A stretch of 37,821 nt of DNA from an uncultured Lachnospiraceae bacterium (GTDB lineage Bacteria; Bacillota; Clostridia; Lachnospirales; Lachnospiraceae): assembly GCA_910578405.1 (NCBI GenBank), contig CAJTQO010000036.1:1-37821 (forward strand), given 5' to 3'. Shown one piece after another: positions 14,820-23,476 of the stretch (its first letter is position 1; each line of letters starts with the position of its first letter). The notes under the pieces are model-generated. The model was not told where the DNA came from. It searched no databases and saw only the letters and a program-made list of their open reading frames with translations. The translations under genes were made by a program, and so were the position numbers.

Positions 14820-16172
14820 ATGAAAAAAAACAACCCACTGATTACAGGCGCCATTATTCTGACTGCCACCGGCTTTGCCAGCCGTTTTATAGGCTTTTTT
14901 TACCGTATCTTCCTATCCCGCATATTCGGGGCGGAAGGCATGGGGCTGTACCAGCTTACCGCCCCTGTGCTGGCCCTTTCCTTTTCCGTTACTGTATCCG
15001 GTATGCAAACTGCCATCTCCAAATTTGTGGCAAGCGAAACTTCCACTCATGACTACAGAAGTTCGCTGCGCACCCTTTGCACCGGATTCGGGATTGCCAT
15101 GCTTCTTTCCATGGGATGCACTGCTTATATCTATCTGTTTTCAGATTCCATTGCGGCCAACCTTCTGTTTGAGCCAAGAACGGCGCCCTTACTGCGCATC
15201 ATTGCGCTGTCCATTCCCATGACCACCGTCCACTCCTGCATTAACGGCTATTTCTACGGCGTGCGCAAGACCTCCGTCCCGGCCCTGGCGCAGTTGGTGG
15301 AACAGCTCATCCGGGTGGGCAGCGTATATTCCATCTTTACCTATTATGCATCCAAAGGCTTTAAACCTGCCATTGCCTTTGCTGTGATAGGGCTCATTAT
15401 CGGGGAGGCCGGCTCCATGCTGTTTTGCCTGGCTGCCATTTACCGCCGTTTTTATACCCTGCCCCGGCCAAATAACCTGATGCACAGGGCGAAACGTCCG
15501 GCGTCCTATGGCATAAGCCACGCCATCCGCAGGGAAGCCAGCCGTCTGCTTTCCCTTGCTTTCCCGCTTTCCTTAAACCGCACCCTCATCAATTTGCTGC
15601 AAAGCGTGGAGGCCATCTACATCCCCCAGCGTCTTCAGCGTTACGGTTATGACAACGCAAAAGCATTGGGCGTTTACGGCGTATTGACCGGCATGGCGCT
15701 GCCCCTGATTCTCTTTCCCTCCGCCATTACCAACTCCGTTTCCGTCCTCCTGCTGCCTATTGTGTCGGAAGCCGACAGCAGCGGCAACCACGCAGCCGTA
15801 CGCAAAGCGGTGCGCAAATCCATCCAATACTGCCTGTTTCTTGGCTTCCTTTGCACAGGCGCATTCCTTTTATTTGGACGGTGGGCCGGACAGACCTTGT
15901 ACAACAGCGCCCTCGCCGGGAGCTTTATCCTTACGTTAAGCTTTATCTGTCCGTTTATGTATGTCGCCAGCACTTTGAACAGCATCCTAAACGGGCTTGG
16001 AAAAACTACCGCCACTTTCCTTTTCAGCATAGCCAGCCTTGGCTTGCGGCTCCTCTTTGTCTTCTGGCTCATTCCTGTGCTTGGCATCCAAGGCTATCTC
16101 TACGGCCTGCTGGCCAGCCAACTGCTCCAGACCCTTCTTTGCGTTTTTGCAGTGCGCAAATATTTGAAGTGA
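14820..16172 (+). CDS. SpoVB/MOP-superfamily lipid-linked oligosaccharide flippase
   Basis: A 450-residue polytopic membrane protein with 12-14 predicted hydrophobic helices. The N-terminus, LITGAIILTATGFASR followed by FFYRIFLSRIFGAEGMGLYQ, is the hallmark of the SpoVB/MurJ-like branch of the MOP exporters, which flip lipid-linked precursors to the outer face of the membrane. SpoVB acts in spore cortex formation, so a spore role is possible, but other paralogues exist in most Clostridia. An AGGT four bases before the ATG gives a weak ribosome binding site. It is divergent from nifS and stands alone; the next gene has its own promoter. Confidence 0.85.
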   Translation: MKKNNPLITGAIILTATGFASRFIGFFYRIFLSRIFGAEGMGLYQLTAPVLALSFSVTVSGMQTAISKFVASETSTHDYRSSLRTLCTGFGIAMLLSMGCTAYIYLFSDSIAANLLFEPRTAPLLRIIALSIPMTTVHSCINGYFYGVRKTSVPALAQLVEQLIRVGSVYSIFTYYASKGFKPAIAFAVIGLIIGEAGSMLFCLAAIYRRFYTLPRPNNLMHRAKRPASYGISHAIRREASRLLSLAFPLSLNRTLINLLQSVEAIYIPQRLQRYGYDNAKALGVYGVLTGMALPLILFPSAITNSVSVLLLPIVSEADSSGNHAAVRKAVRKSIQYCLFLGFLCTGAFLLFGRWAGQTLYNSALAGSFILTLSFICPFMYVASTLNSILNGLGKTTATFLFSIASLGLRLLFVFWLIPVLGIQGYLYGLLASQLLQTLLCVFAVRKYLK

Positions 16173-16213
16173 TATGTCAAACAGCCGCTGTTTACTTTCC
16201 GGGCAAAACAGGG

Positions 16214-16242
16214 TTTCCATCCCCCTGCAAATGTAGTATAAT
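16214..16242 (+). promoter_or_regulatory. Promoter of the C_GCAxxG_C_C gene
   Basis: TTTCCA (16214-16219), 17 bases, perfect TATAAT (16237-16242). The start codon lies about 165 bases beyond the expected transcription start, so the leader is long. Confidence 0.6.
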
Positions 16243-16412
16243 AAACGAAGCTTACGGCCGGAAAGCATCCTCCCCTTTTGCCCTGGCTCTTCCATACGGC
16301 ACAGCGAAAAACAACCTACATCCTTTGCCCATGGACGAAAACATAACGCAAATCGGGACGGCAGCCTGAAAACACGCTCTAAGCAAAGAAAACAAAAAAC
16401 GAGGCGACTATT

Positions 16413-16817
16413 ATGACAAAAAAAGAACTTGCAATCGCAAAAAGAAACCAAAAATACAACTGCGCCCAGGCGGTGGCCTGTTCGTTCAGCGAAGAAATCG
16501 GCGTGGACGAAGCTGTCCTTTTTAAGGCATGTGAAGGATTTGGCTCCGGCATGGGCTGTCTGGAATGCACTTGCGGCGCCCTGTCCGGCGCGGTCATGCT
16601 GGCCGGGTTCCGGCAAAGCGACGGCAATCTGGAGGACCCTTCCACCAAAGCCAAAACCTACCAATACACCAAACAGATGGTACAGGCTTTTCAATCCAAA
16701 GCAGGCTCCACTTCCTGTAAGGAATTAAAAGGAATAGAGACGGGCAAAGTTCTCCATAGCTGTCCGGACTGTATTATGGACTGTGTGGAAATCGTGCAGG
16801 AAGTCCTTGGTTTATAA
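16413..16817 (+). CDS. C_GCAxxG_C_C family protein
   Basis: A 134-residue cysteine-rich cytosolic protein. The signature appears as NCAQAVA, then MGCLECTCGALSGAVMLAG, a single SCKEL, and a final CPDCIMDCVEI. This matches the C_GCAxxG_C_C (putative redox-active) family, common in anaerobes and thought to bind a metal cluster or act in redox chemistry; no reaction is established. GAGGCGA precedes the ATG. It is monocistronic with a long leader, and its stop lies only 12 bases from the stop of the convergent MBL gene. Confidence 0.88.
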   Translation: MTKKELAIAKRNQKYNCAQAVACSFSEEIGVDEAVLFKACEGFGSGMGCLECTCGALSGAVMLAGFRQSDGNLEDPSTKAKTYQYTKQMVQAFQSKAGSTSCKELKGIETGKVLHSCPDCIMDCVEIVQEVLGL

Positions 16818-16833
16818 TGCTGCCAGGCATTAT
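16814..16833. terminator. Small hairpin shared by two convergent stop codons
   Basis: ATAATGC, six-base loop, GCATTAT. The stop codons of both convergent genes lie within the stem arms. The stem is short and AT-rich with no T-run, so it may be a weak bidirectional terminator or nothing. Confidence 0.35.
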
Positions 16834-17657
16834 TCCCGCGCTGCCCCAAGCCGAATCCTTTCCAAGTCGTCCGGCGCATACACTTTACCGCCAAAATGAA
16901 TCTGCGCCTCCCTTATGTACCGTTCCTTGCGCTGCGTCAGACAGCTATCTTCCATATGGTACAGCGCCAGACGCCTTGCGCCAAGCTCTTTCGCAACCTT
17001 CCCGGCATCCAGGGCCGTACTGTGTTTCTTTTCATAAGGCTTGAAAATCTCCTTATCCCTATCCAGGCAAAACGCTTCGCAAAGCAGCCAGTCACAGCCT
17101 GCCACATAGGCCCGGCATGTCTCCTGAAACGGCTCGTCCCCCAGGCAGGCAAACTTCTGCCCGTCCGGCAGGACTGCTAAAAAGCCAAATTGCTTCTCTT
17201 TTACGGAATGAATGTCAAAAAACGTTACCGCCATCCCTGCCGCCGTCCTCTTGTCTCCGTCCTTTACCGTTTCCAATATCACCTCTCTGTCAAGAAAAGA
17301 GGAAAATTTCCTTGGCAGCATTTCTTCACACATCAGCCGTAAAAGCCGTTCCACTTTATCATGACAGTAAACGATAAAATTCCCTGCATAATCCCCCTGT
17401 CTCATAAGCGCAGCCACCTTACGGATAACCCATACTGCACCAAGAATATGGTCTGTATGGGCATGGGTCACAAACATTCCCTGCACCTTAGGAAATGGAA
17501 TTTTGGCTTTCTCCATTTGCGCCAGTATCCCGTTCCCGCCCCCTGCATCCACCAGAAAATACCGCTCCCCCATACGCAGGGCAAAACAGGCATTATAGCA
17601 CTTTGTCACCATGGCATGTCCTGTTCCCAGCATAATCAGTTCCATTTCCTTTTCCAT
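16830..17657 (-). CDS. MBL-fold metal-dependent hydrolase (RNase Z-like branch)
   Basis: A 275-residue metallo-beta-lactamase-fold protein. It opens with LIMLGTGHA, as in RNase Z and its relatives, has the zinc motif THAHTDH at 64-70, and later ACLGDEP and ALYHMED for the remaining ligands. It lacks the long exosite arm of true tRNase Z, so it is more likely a related phosphodiesterase or hydrolase of unknown substrate. GGGAGAGG precedes the ATG. It lies 57 bases behind mtnA on the same strand; a link to methionine salvage is possible but not shown. Confidence 0.8.
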   Translation of the reverse strand: MEKEMELIMLGTGHAMVTKCYNACFALRMGERYFLVDAGGGNGILAQMEKAKIPFPKVQGMFVTHAHTDHILGAVWVIRKVAALMRQGDYAGNFIVYCHDKVERLLRLMCEEMLPRKFSSFLDREVILETVKDGDKRTAAGMAVTFFDIHSVKEKQFGFLAVLPDGQKFACLGDEPFQETCRAYVAGCDWLLCEAFCLDRDKEIFKPYEKKHSTALDAGKVAKELGARRLALYHMEDSCLTQRKERYIREAQIHFGGKVYAPDDLERIRLGAARE

Positions 17658-17714
17658 CTTTGCCTCTCCCTGTCCCCATGTCCTATGCCGTCTTTCCTTC
17701 TCCAGGAAATTATC

Positions 17715-18785
17715 CTATCCCTTTTTCCGGAAAATCTCCCGCAGAGATTCTTCGTAAGGAGCCTTTGCCACCCCATACTCTGTCACAATCGCCGTAATAA
17801 GTTCGTGCCCTGTCACGTCAAAGGCAGGGTTGTACACCTTCACCCCTTCCGGCGCCATCGCTTCTTTATACCACATCTTGGTCACTTCCTCCGCCGGGCG
17901 TTCTTCAATGCAAATATCCGCCCCGGTCTTTGCGTTTTGGTCAATGGTGGAGGTAGGCGCGCACACATAGAACGGCACCTTGTACTGTTTCGCCACTGCC
18001 GCGACAACGCTGGTTCCTATCTTATTGGCCGTATCCCCATTTGCCGCCACCCGGTCACAGCCTACAAAAACTGCCTGAACCCAGCCGTTTTTCATTACCG
18101 CGGCGGACATATTGTCACAAATCAGCGTTACATCCACCCCTGCGGAAAGCAATTCATAGGCCGTCAGTCTGGCTCCCTGCAGCAGCGGCCTTGTTTCATC
18201 TGCAAAGACATGGAGCCCATACCCCTTTTCCTGCCCAAGGTAAATCGGCGCCGTCGCTGTCCCGTATTTGCACGTTGCAAGCTGCCCTGCATTGCAATGA
18301 GTCAGTATCCCGTCTCCCGGCTTCACCAATCCCAACCCAAATTCCCCGATTTTGCGGCAGACCTGTATATCCTCTTCCTTGATGGAGTCGGCCTCTTCTT
18401 TCAGTTTCCTCTTCACTTCCCCTACCGGAAGCCCTCTGCCGCTTTGGCAAATCCCATCCATCCGGTTCAGCGCCCAGGATAAATTCACCGCCGTCGGCCT
18501 TGCCGAATTTAAAAACTCTTTCTGTTTGGTGAATTCCGCATAAAAGGCATCAAAATCCTCCGTATCAATCCCCTTTGCCAACACATATATGCCAAAAGCC
18601 GCCGCCACGCCAATGGCAGGGGCTCCCCGCACCTTTAATAAATAAATGGCGTCCCATATCTCCTGCGCCGTTCTCAGCCGGATTAACTCCGTCCTTGCCG
18701 GAAGGAGCGTCTGGTCGATAATCACCACCGCATTCGCCTCATCGTCCAAAGCCACTGTTTCATATTCCAGAATACTTTTTTCCAT
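17715..18785 (-). CDS. mtnA: S-methyl-5-thioribose-1-phosphate isomerase
   Basis: A 356-residue member of the eIF2B-like isomerase family, converting methylthioribose 1-phosphate to the ribulose form in methionine salvage. Visible are KVRGAPAIGVAAAFG, the catalytic-cysteine loop ILTHCNAGQLAT, the aspartate segment FVGCDRVAANGD, ANKIGTS, and NPAFDVTGHELITAIVTE. The start at 18785 gives the family's N-terminus with GAGGAAG upstream. The frame stays open for another 73 codons to an ATG touching the phosphate-transporter stop; that extension holds NSARPx repeats and is unlike the family, so I leave it out. No other mtn gene is seen; ribose-1,5-bisphosphate isomerase is a less likely alternative. 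Confidence 0.93.
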   Translation of the reverse strand: MEKSILEYETVALDDEANAVVIIDQTLLPARTELIRLRTAQEIWDAIYLLKVRGAPAIGVAAAFGIYVLAKGIDTEDFDAFYAEFTKQKEFLNSARPTAVNLSWALNRMDGICQSGRGLPVGEVKRKLKEEADSIKEEDIQVCRKIGEFGLGLVKPGDGILTHCNAGQLATCKYGTATAPIYLGQEKGYGLHVFADETRPLLQGARLTAYELLSAGVDVTLICDNMSAAVMKNGWVQAVFVGCDRVAANGDTANKIGTSVVAAVAKQYKVPFYVCAPTSTIDQNAKTGADICIEERPAEEVTKMWYKEAMAPEGVKVYNPAFDVTGHELITAIVTEYGVAKAPYEESLREIFRKKG

Positions 18786-18819
18786 CCTGCTTTCTTCCTC
18801 TCTTCTCTTCTTCCCGTTT

Positions 18820-18873
18820 TCCGGTCTGGCGCTATTATCCGGTCTGGCGCTGTTTTTCGGTCTTGCGCTACTA
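18820..18873 (-). repeat. Three 18-bp tandem repeats upstream of mtnA
   Basis: Units start at 18820, 18838 and 18856, with a decayed partial copy after. They are in frame with mtnA and would encode NSARP followed by K, D or E. They sit in the 219-base region between the phosphate transporter and mtnA. Confidence 0.8.
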
Positions 18874-19004
18874 TTCGCCCTGCCTTTGCCCCAATCTTTC
18901 TCCCGTATGGCTGTTTCCTTACGGCTGCTGTATGGCACGCTTCCATCCGGCGCGCTTGCGTGCAATTGCTCCTCTCCCGTTTCCCAGATTCCCCCATTTT
19001 TCAT

Positions 19005-20075
19005 CTATGGAATCATCCGCAGGAAAATCCCTGCCGTAAAATATCCAATCAACCCACAACAGGGAAATGTAATTAACCATGCAAGAAACATCTCCCTGAC
19101 AATCCCCCCGTTCACTGCCCCTTTTTTCCCGGCGGCTCCTACCCCCATAAGCGCGGTAGTCTTTACATGGGTGGTAGACACCGGAATTCCGGTCAGGCTG
19201 CAAAGCAGCAGGCATAGCGCGCCTGCCCCGTCCGCCGCCGCTCCCTGCATACTGCCCAGTCTGACCATATCGCTGCCTACGGTTTGAATAATCCGTTCCC
19301 CGCCAATCAATGTCCCTATTGCCATAACGGCGCTGCAAAGCAGCATCATCCAGAGAGGAAGGGCAAAATTCCCTTCCAAAGCTTCTCCCTTGCCTTCTGC
19401 CAAGAAAAGCCCCAGTAAAAAAACGCCCATAAATTTCTGCCCGTCCTGCGCCCCATGCATAAACGCCATAGCGGCCGCCCCTGCTTTCTGTGCTTGCGTC
19501 ACGCTCTTTCTCATCCTGGAAACCAAGTCTTTCCGGGCTGTTTTTCCTGCCAGACAGGAAAGCTTTCCTCCAAGCCACCCCAGCGCGAAACCAAGCGCCA
19601 CGGAAACGGCCAGCCCATAACATACTTTTCCCCATTCCTCCATATGCACCCCTGCAAAACCATGCTGCAGCGCGATTGCCGCTCCGGTCAAACCTGCAAG
19701 CAACGCATGGCTCTCACTGGTCGGAAGGCCAAAACACCATGCCGCTGCCGACCAGAGGATAATCGCCGTCAGCGCCGCGCATAAAGCCGCCAGCGCCGCC
19801 GCCCCATCCTGCCCAAAATCCGCAATGTGATAGACCGTAAACGCCACCCTTGTATTCACCGCAGACATTACAAATAACCCTGCAAAATTAAAAACAGCCG
19901 CCATGCGCACTGCCGGCCCTAACCGCATCCCGCCCGACGCCACCAGCGATGCAATGGCATTTGGAGCGTCAGTCCAGCCATTCACCATAATAACGCCTAA
20001 AATCAGCGCCACCGTCATCCGCAAGATAGGATTTGACGCCAACTGCCCGGTAAACTCCGATAACGAAACCGTCAT
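19005..20075 (-). CDS. pit: PiT-family inorganic phosphate transporter
   Basis: A 356-residue membrane protein with about ten hydrophobic helices. The duplicated PiT signatures are visible: VNGWTDAPNAIASL near 31, LPTSESHALLAGL near 117, FMHGAQDGQKFMG in the middle and IPVSTTHVKTTALMG in the second half. Family members import phosphate, often as metal-phosphate, with protons or sodium. The G-rich stretch before the ATG is an unusual ribosome binding site. It has a consensus promoter and precedes mtnA and the MBL gene on the same strand. No PhoU-like partner gene is adjacent. Confidence 0.93.
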   Translation of the reverse strand: MTVSLSEFTGQLASNPILRMTVALILGVIMVNGWTDAPNAIASLVASGGMRLGPAVRMAAVFNFAGLFVMSAVNTRVAFTVYHIADFGQDGAAALAALCAALTAIILWSAAAWCFGLPTSESHALLAGLTGAAIALQHGFAGVHMEEWGKVCYGLAVSVALGFALGWLGGKLSCLAGKTARKDLVSRMRKSVTQAQKAGAAAMAFMHGAQDGQKFMGVFLLGLFLAEGKGEALEGNFALPLWMMLLCSAVMAIGTLIGGERIIQTVGSDMVRLGSMQGAAADGAGALCLLLCSLTGIPVSTTHVKTTALMGVGAAGKKGAVNGGIVREMFLAWLITFPCCGLIGYFTAGIFLRMIP

Positions 20076-20165
20076 CCCCCGTCCCCCGCCTTATCTCCCT
20101 CTTTCTATTAATATAGCGCCAGACAAGGCAGAATATGACAGGAAAGCCTCCTGCCGCTCAATGTC

Positions 20166-20194
20166 ATTATACTGCCGCTAACCAGGCAAGTCAA
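20166..20194 (-). promoter_or_regulatory. Promoter of the phosphate transporter
   Basis: TTGACT (20189-20194), 17 bases, TATAAT (20166-20171) on the minus strand. The leader is about 80 bases and includes a small CAGGA/TCCTG hairpin. Confidence 0.85.
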
Positions 20195-20278
20195 CAATCC
20201 ATCCACAAGCCCGTTGTTTACTTTTGCCTTGTTCTGGATATGATATAGAAAAAGGTTTTGAAAAAAGGAGGCATACCC

Positions 20279-21253
20279 ATGTGTACTGCAGCAACGTATC
20301 AAACCAAAGATTTTTATTTCGGCCGCACCCTGGATTATGACTTTTCTTATGGGCATGAAATAGCCGTAACCCCCAGGAATTACCCCTTTTGCTTTATGGG
20401 AAACAAGCATGTCCTTTCCCATTATGCCATCATCGGCATGGCATATGTGGCAGAGCAATATCCCTTGTACTACGATGCGGTAAATGAAAAAGGATTGGCT
20501 ATGGCCGGACTGAATTTTGTAGGAAATGCGGTCTATCACAAAGCGCAGCAGGGAAAGGATAACCTTGCCCAATTTGAATTGATACCCTGGATTCTCAGCC
20601 AATGCTCCTCGGTAAAAGAGGCCCGCAGCCTCCTGGAAAAAATAAATCTCACAGACGCCCCTTTCCATGAAAGCCTTCCCCCCGCGCAACTGCACTGGAT
20701 GCTCGCAGACCGGGAGGAGGCCCTTACTATAGAGCAGGTGGCGGAAGGGATGAAACTATATGAAAACCCTCTTGGCATCCTGACCAACAACCCTCCCTTT
20801 AACGAGCAAATGTTTGCCTTACAAAACTATATCTCTCTGTCCCCCAAAGCGCCCCAAAACCATTTTGCCCCTTCGCTCCCCTTTAAACCCTACTGCCATG
20901 GCATGGGCGCCCTTGGGCTTCCGGGCGACTTATCCTCCCAATCCCGGTTTGTGCGGGCGGCTTTTGTGCGGATACATTCCGTTTCCGGCGACAGGGAAGA
21001 CGAAAGCGTCAGCCAGTTTTTTCACATACTGAATTCCGTAGACCAGCAGAGAGGATGCTGCGACCTGGGAGACGGCAAGTATGTAACCACGCTTTACACC
21101 TCCTGCTGCAATGCCTCAAAAGGAATCTATTACTATACCTCCTATGACAACCACCAGATTACGGCAGTTGACATGCGCCGGGAAAACCTGGATGGCAATG
21201 CACTGATATGCTATCGCCCCATAGAAGAAGAACAAATACGGATGCAGAATTAG
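20279..21253 (+). CDS. bsh: Choloylglycine hydrolase family protein, likely bile salt hydrolase
   Basis: A 324-residue N-terminal nucleophile hydrolase. After removal of the first methionine, C2 becomes the catalytic N-terminal residue (MCTAATY). The other active-site residues of the family are present: R16 and D19 (FGRTLDYD), N79 (MAGLNF), N170 (GILTNNPPF) and R223 (SSQSRFVR). The GLPGDLSSQSRFVR segment is typical of bile salt hydrolases rather than penicillin V acylases. The enzyme would deconjugate glycine- or taurine-linked bile acids in the cytosol, which fits a gut host. AAGGAGG at 20265-20271 fixes the start; the in-frame ATG at 20258 overlaps that site and is rejected. It is monocistronic, divergent from the phosphate transporter. 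Confidence 0.9.
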   Translation: MCTAATYQTKDFYFGRTLDYDFSYGHEIAVTPRNYPFCFMGNKHVLSHYAIIGMAYVAEQYPLYYDAVNEKGLAMAGLNFVGNAVYHKAQQGKDNLAQFELIPWILSQCSSVKEARSLLEKINLTDAPFHESLPPAQLHWMLADREEALTIEQVAEGMKLYENPLGILTNNPPFNEQMFALQNYISLSPKAPQNHFAPSLPFKPYCHGMGALGLPGDLSSQSRFVRAAFVRIHSVSGDREDESVSQFFHILNSVDQQRGCCDLGDGKYVTTLYTSCCNASKGIYYYTSYDNHQITAVDMRRENLDGNALICYRPIEEEQIRMQN

Positions 21254-21260
21254 TAAAACA

Positions 21261-21332
21261 AACGCTGTCTGCTTTGCAAGACAGCTTATTGCATCAAACG
21301 CTGCATGCTTTGCAAGACAGCTTATTGCATCA
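21261..21332 (+). repeat. Two-copy 36-bp tandem repeat after bsh
   Basis: The units 21261-21296 and 21297-21332 differ at three adjacent bases (TCT against CAT). The first contains a 7-bp hairpin GCTGTCT/AGACAGC that the second unit has lost. It lies just after the bsh stop and before the terminator. Confidence 0.9.
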
Positions 21333-21342
21333 AACAACAGAA

Positions 21343-21370
21343 AGGCTTCCTGCCTGACGGCAGGAAGCCT
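21343..21370. terminator. Bidirectional terminator between bsh and etfA
   Basis: A perfect 12-bp stem (21343-21354 with 21359-21370, AGGCTTCCTGCC) with a four-base loop. It can serve bsh from the left and the butyryl-CoA operon from the right. Confidence 0.85.
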
Positions 21371-21422
21371 CTCTGTTCTTAAGCTCTATTCGCTTTTCCT
21401 GCGGCAATAAGCCTTTGTAGCT

Positions 21423-22469
21423 CTAGTTCTTAGCCGCCATTTCCGCTTTGAGTTTCTCTGTCAAAGCAGGCACAATCTTATTTAAGTCGCCCACGATGCC
21501 ATAGTCAGCCACATCAAAGATGGGCGCTGTCTCGTCTTTATTGATAGCGATAATCAAATCGGATTCTTCCATACCTGCTAAGTGCTGGATAGCTCCGGAA
21601 ATACCGATTGCAAAATATACATTGGGACGTACGGTCTTGCCCGTCTGGCCTACCTGCAAATCTTTCGGCTTCCATCCTGCATCCACTACGGCACGGGAGC
21701 AGCTTACGGTAGCGCCCAATACTTCCGCCAAATCGTCCAGAACCTTGAAGTTCTCCGGGCTGCCTACGCCACGTCCGCCGGAAACAAGAATCTTTGCATC
21801 CATAATATCCACAGTGTCTACCACGGATTTTACGATTTCCAGAATTTCCACGTATTTGTCATCCGGGGTAAATCCAGGGTTAAACTCTTCCACTACCGCT
21901 TTTGCGCCCTCTACCTTAGGCGCTTTCTGCATAACGCCAGGACGTACCGTAGCCATCTGAGGACGGAATTCCGGACATGCAATGGTTGCAATGGTGTTGC
22001 CGCCGAACGCCGGACGGGTCATCAGCAACTGGTTGTGGAGCTGTTCTTTGCCCGGAACCGGGTTAATCGGGAAATCACCGATTTCAAGCTGTGTACAGTC
22101 CGCCGTAAGGCCGGTATGTATCCTTGCAGAAACACGAGGGCCTAAATCACGCCCGATTGCTGTAGCGCCTACCAGGAAAATTTCCGGTTTGTATTTTTCA
22201 ATCACAGATGCAAGGGCATGCGCATAAGGCTCTGTCCGGTATTCCTTTAACTGCTCATCGTCTACCAGAATCACTTTGTCTGCGCCATAAGCCGCCAGCT
22301 CATCCGCCAGGTCTTTTACCCCGTAACCTACCAAAACCGCCGTTACTTCGGTTCCTAAATCTTTTGCAAGATCCTTTCCTTTGCCCACCAGTTCCAAAGC
22401 GATTCCGCTCAGTTTGTTATCTACCTGTTGTGCAAAGACAAATACTCCTTTATACTCTGCTATATTCAT
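21423..22469 (-). CDS. etfA: Electron transfer flavoprotein, alpha subunit
   Basis: A 348-residue subunit. The N-terminal nucleotide-like domain is followed by the C-terminal FAD domain with GGRGVGSPENF, VGQTGKTVRPNVY, GISGAIQHLAGM and INKDETAPIFDVADYGIVGD. With EtfB it receives electrons for butyryl-CoA dehydrogenase; in clostridia the Etf-Bcd complex bifurcates electrons from NADH to crotonyl-CoA and ferredoxin. It is the last gene of the operon, 126 bases after etfB, before a strong terminator. Confidence 0.97.
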   Translation of the reverse strand: MNIAEYKGVFVFAQQVDNKLSGIALELVGKGKDLAKDLGTEVTAVLVGYGVKDLADELAAYGADKVILVDDEQLKEYRTEPYAHALASVIEKYKPEIFLVGATAIGRDLGPRVSARIHTGLTADCTQLEIGDFPINPVPGKEQLHNQLLMTRPAFGGNTIATIACPEFRPQMATVRPGVMQKAPKVEGAKAVVEEFNPGFTPDDKYVEILEIVKSVVDTVDIMDAKILVSGGRGVGSPENFKVLDDLAEVLGATVSCSRAVVDAGWKPKDLQVGQTGKTVRPNVYFAIGISGAIQHLAGMEESDLIIAINKDETAPIFDVADYGIVGDLNKIVPALTEKLKAEMAAKN

Positions 22470-22595
22470 TTTCTGATTCTGCTCCTTTCAAAATTTGGCA
22501 AAATTGCAACAGGGACACGCAATCTTCCCTTCTGCCAGCCTCTATATTCTTAAGATGACGGCAGACCTTCCTGTCAGGCTTTTGTACCTTCCTTC

Positions 22596-23378
22596 TTAGA
22601 TTACGTGTTTCACTTTCAGCTTGTCAACAATGTAGTCCACTGCTTCCGTAGGATCCAGGGTAACTTTTTCGCCAGCCCCTTTCCTTACCTTGTCGGAAGC
22701 TCTTGCAATCTGTGTCGGGGAACCTTTCAGGCCAAGGTTGGAATCTTCCACATCCACCAGCTTATCCCTGCCCCATACGGTAACTTCTGCATGATATGCA
22801 TCAAAGATTCCGCCCGGAGTCATATAACGAGGCTCATTTAACTCTGCAAGCGCAGTAATCAGGCAAGGCATTTTTGCTTTCAGCACATGGTACCTGTCAT
22901 CGAACTGACGCTCTACGATTACGCTGTCGCCGTCGATTTTAATATTCTGCGCATAGGAAATTACCGGAATTCCAAGGTGTTCGGAAATCTGAGGGCCTAC
23001 CTGCGCGGTATCGCCGTCGATTGCCTGACGGCCTGTAATAATCAGGTCATATTCCAAATTCCGGATAGCGCCGGCCAATGTCTGGGAAGTTGCCCATGTA
23101 TCTGCGCCGCCCAATACCCTGTCCGTTACCAGGATTCCTTTGTCCGCGCCCATAGCCATAGCTTCACGCAGCACTTCTTCCGCTTTTGGAAGCCCCATGG
23201 TAATTACCGTTACTTCTGCGCCATACTGGTCTTTTAACCTCAGCGCAGCTTCCAGCCCTGCTTTGTCGTCCGGATTCATAATCGTAAGCATCGCACCTCT
23301 GTCCAATGTACCGTCAGGATTGAATTTCACGCCACCCTTGGTATCAGGTACCTGTTTTATACAAACAACGATTTTCAT
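22596..23378 (-). CDS. etfB: Electron transfer flavoprotein, beta subunit
   Basis: A 260-residue subunit opening with KIVVCIKQVPDTKG. The family signature appears as VTDRVLGGADTWATSQTLA and GRQAIDGDTAQVGPQISEHL, which form the nucleotide pocket holding the bifurcating FAD in clostridial Etf. AAGGAGTGG precedes the ATG. It lies between bcd and etfA, the standard order of the butyryl-CoA dehydrogenase complex. Confidence 0.97.
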   Translation of the reverse strand: MKIVVCIKQVPDTKGGVKFNPDGTLDRGAMLTIMNPDDKAGLEAALRLKDQYGAEVTVITMGLPKAEEVLREAMAMGADKGILVTDRVLGGADTWATSQTLAGAIRNLEYDLIITGRQAIDGDTAQVGPQISEHLGIPVISYAQNIKIDGDSVIVERQFDDRYHVLKAKMPCLITALAELNEPRYMTPGGIFDAYHAEVTVWGRDKLVDVEDSNLGLKGSPTQIARASDKVRKGAGEKVTLDPTEAVDYIVDKLKVKHVI

Positions 23379-23476
23379 TGTATTCCACTCCTTATATTTA
23401 TGTTGAATTCTATTTTATCTGCCTGCATGGCATTTTCCTACCTGCTTTCACACAGCCTTCACTGCTTTCCGGCCTT

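Noticed and set aside
17361..18482. Plus-strand ORF of 373 codons
   Set aside because: Antisense to mtnA and the MBL gene, rich in H, R and C, with no family-like segments.
20214..20249. Promoter of bsh
   Set aside because: Candidate elements (TTGTTT or TTTACT with TATGAT) have poor -35 match or spacing; a promoter must exist but I cannot place it firmly.
21116..21337. Minus-strand ORF with repeated FDAISCLAK sequence
   Set aside because: It is the translation of the 36-bp tandem repeat running into the reverse of bsh, with no start signals.
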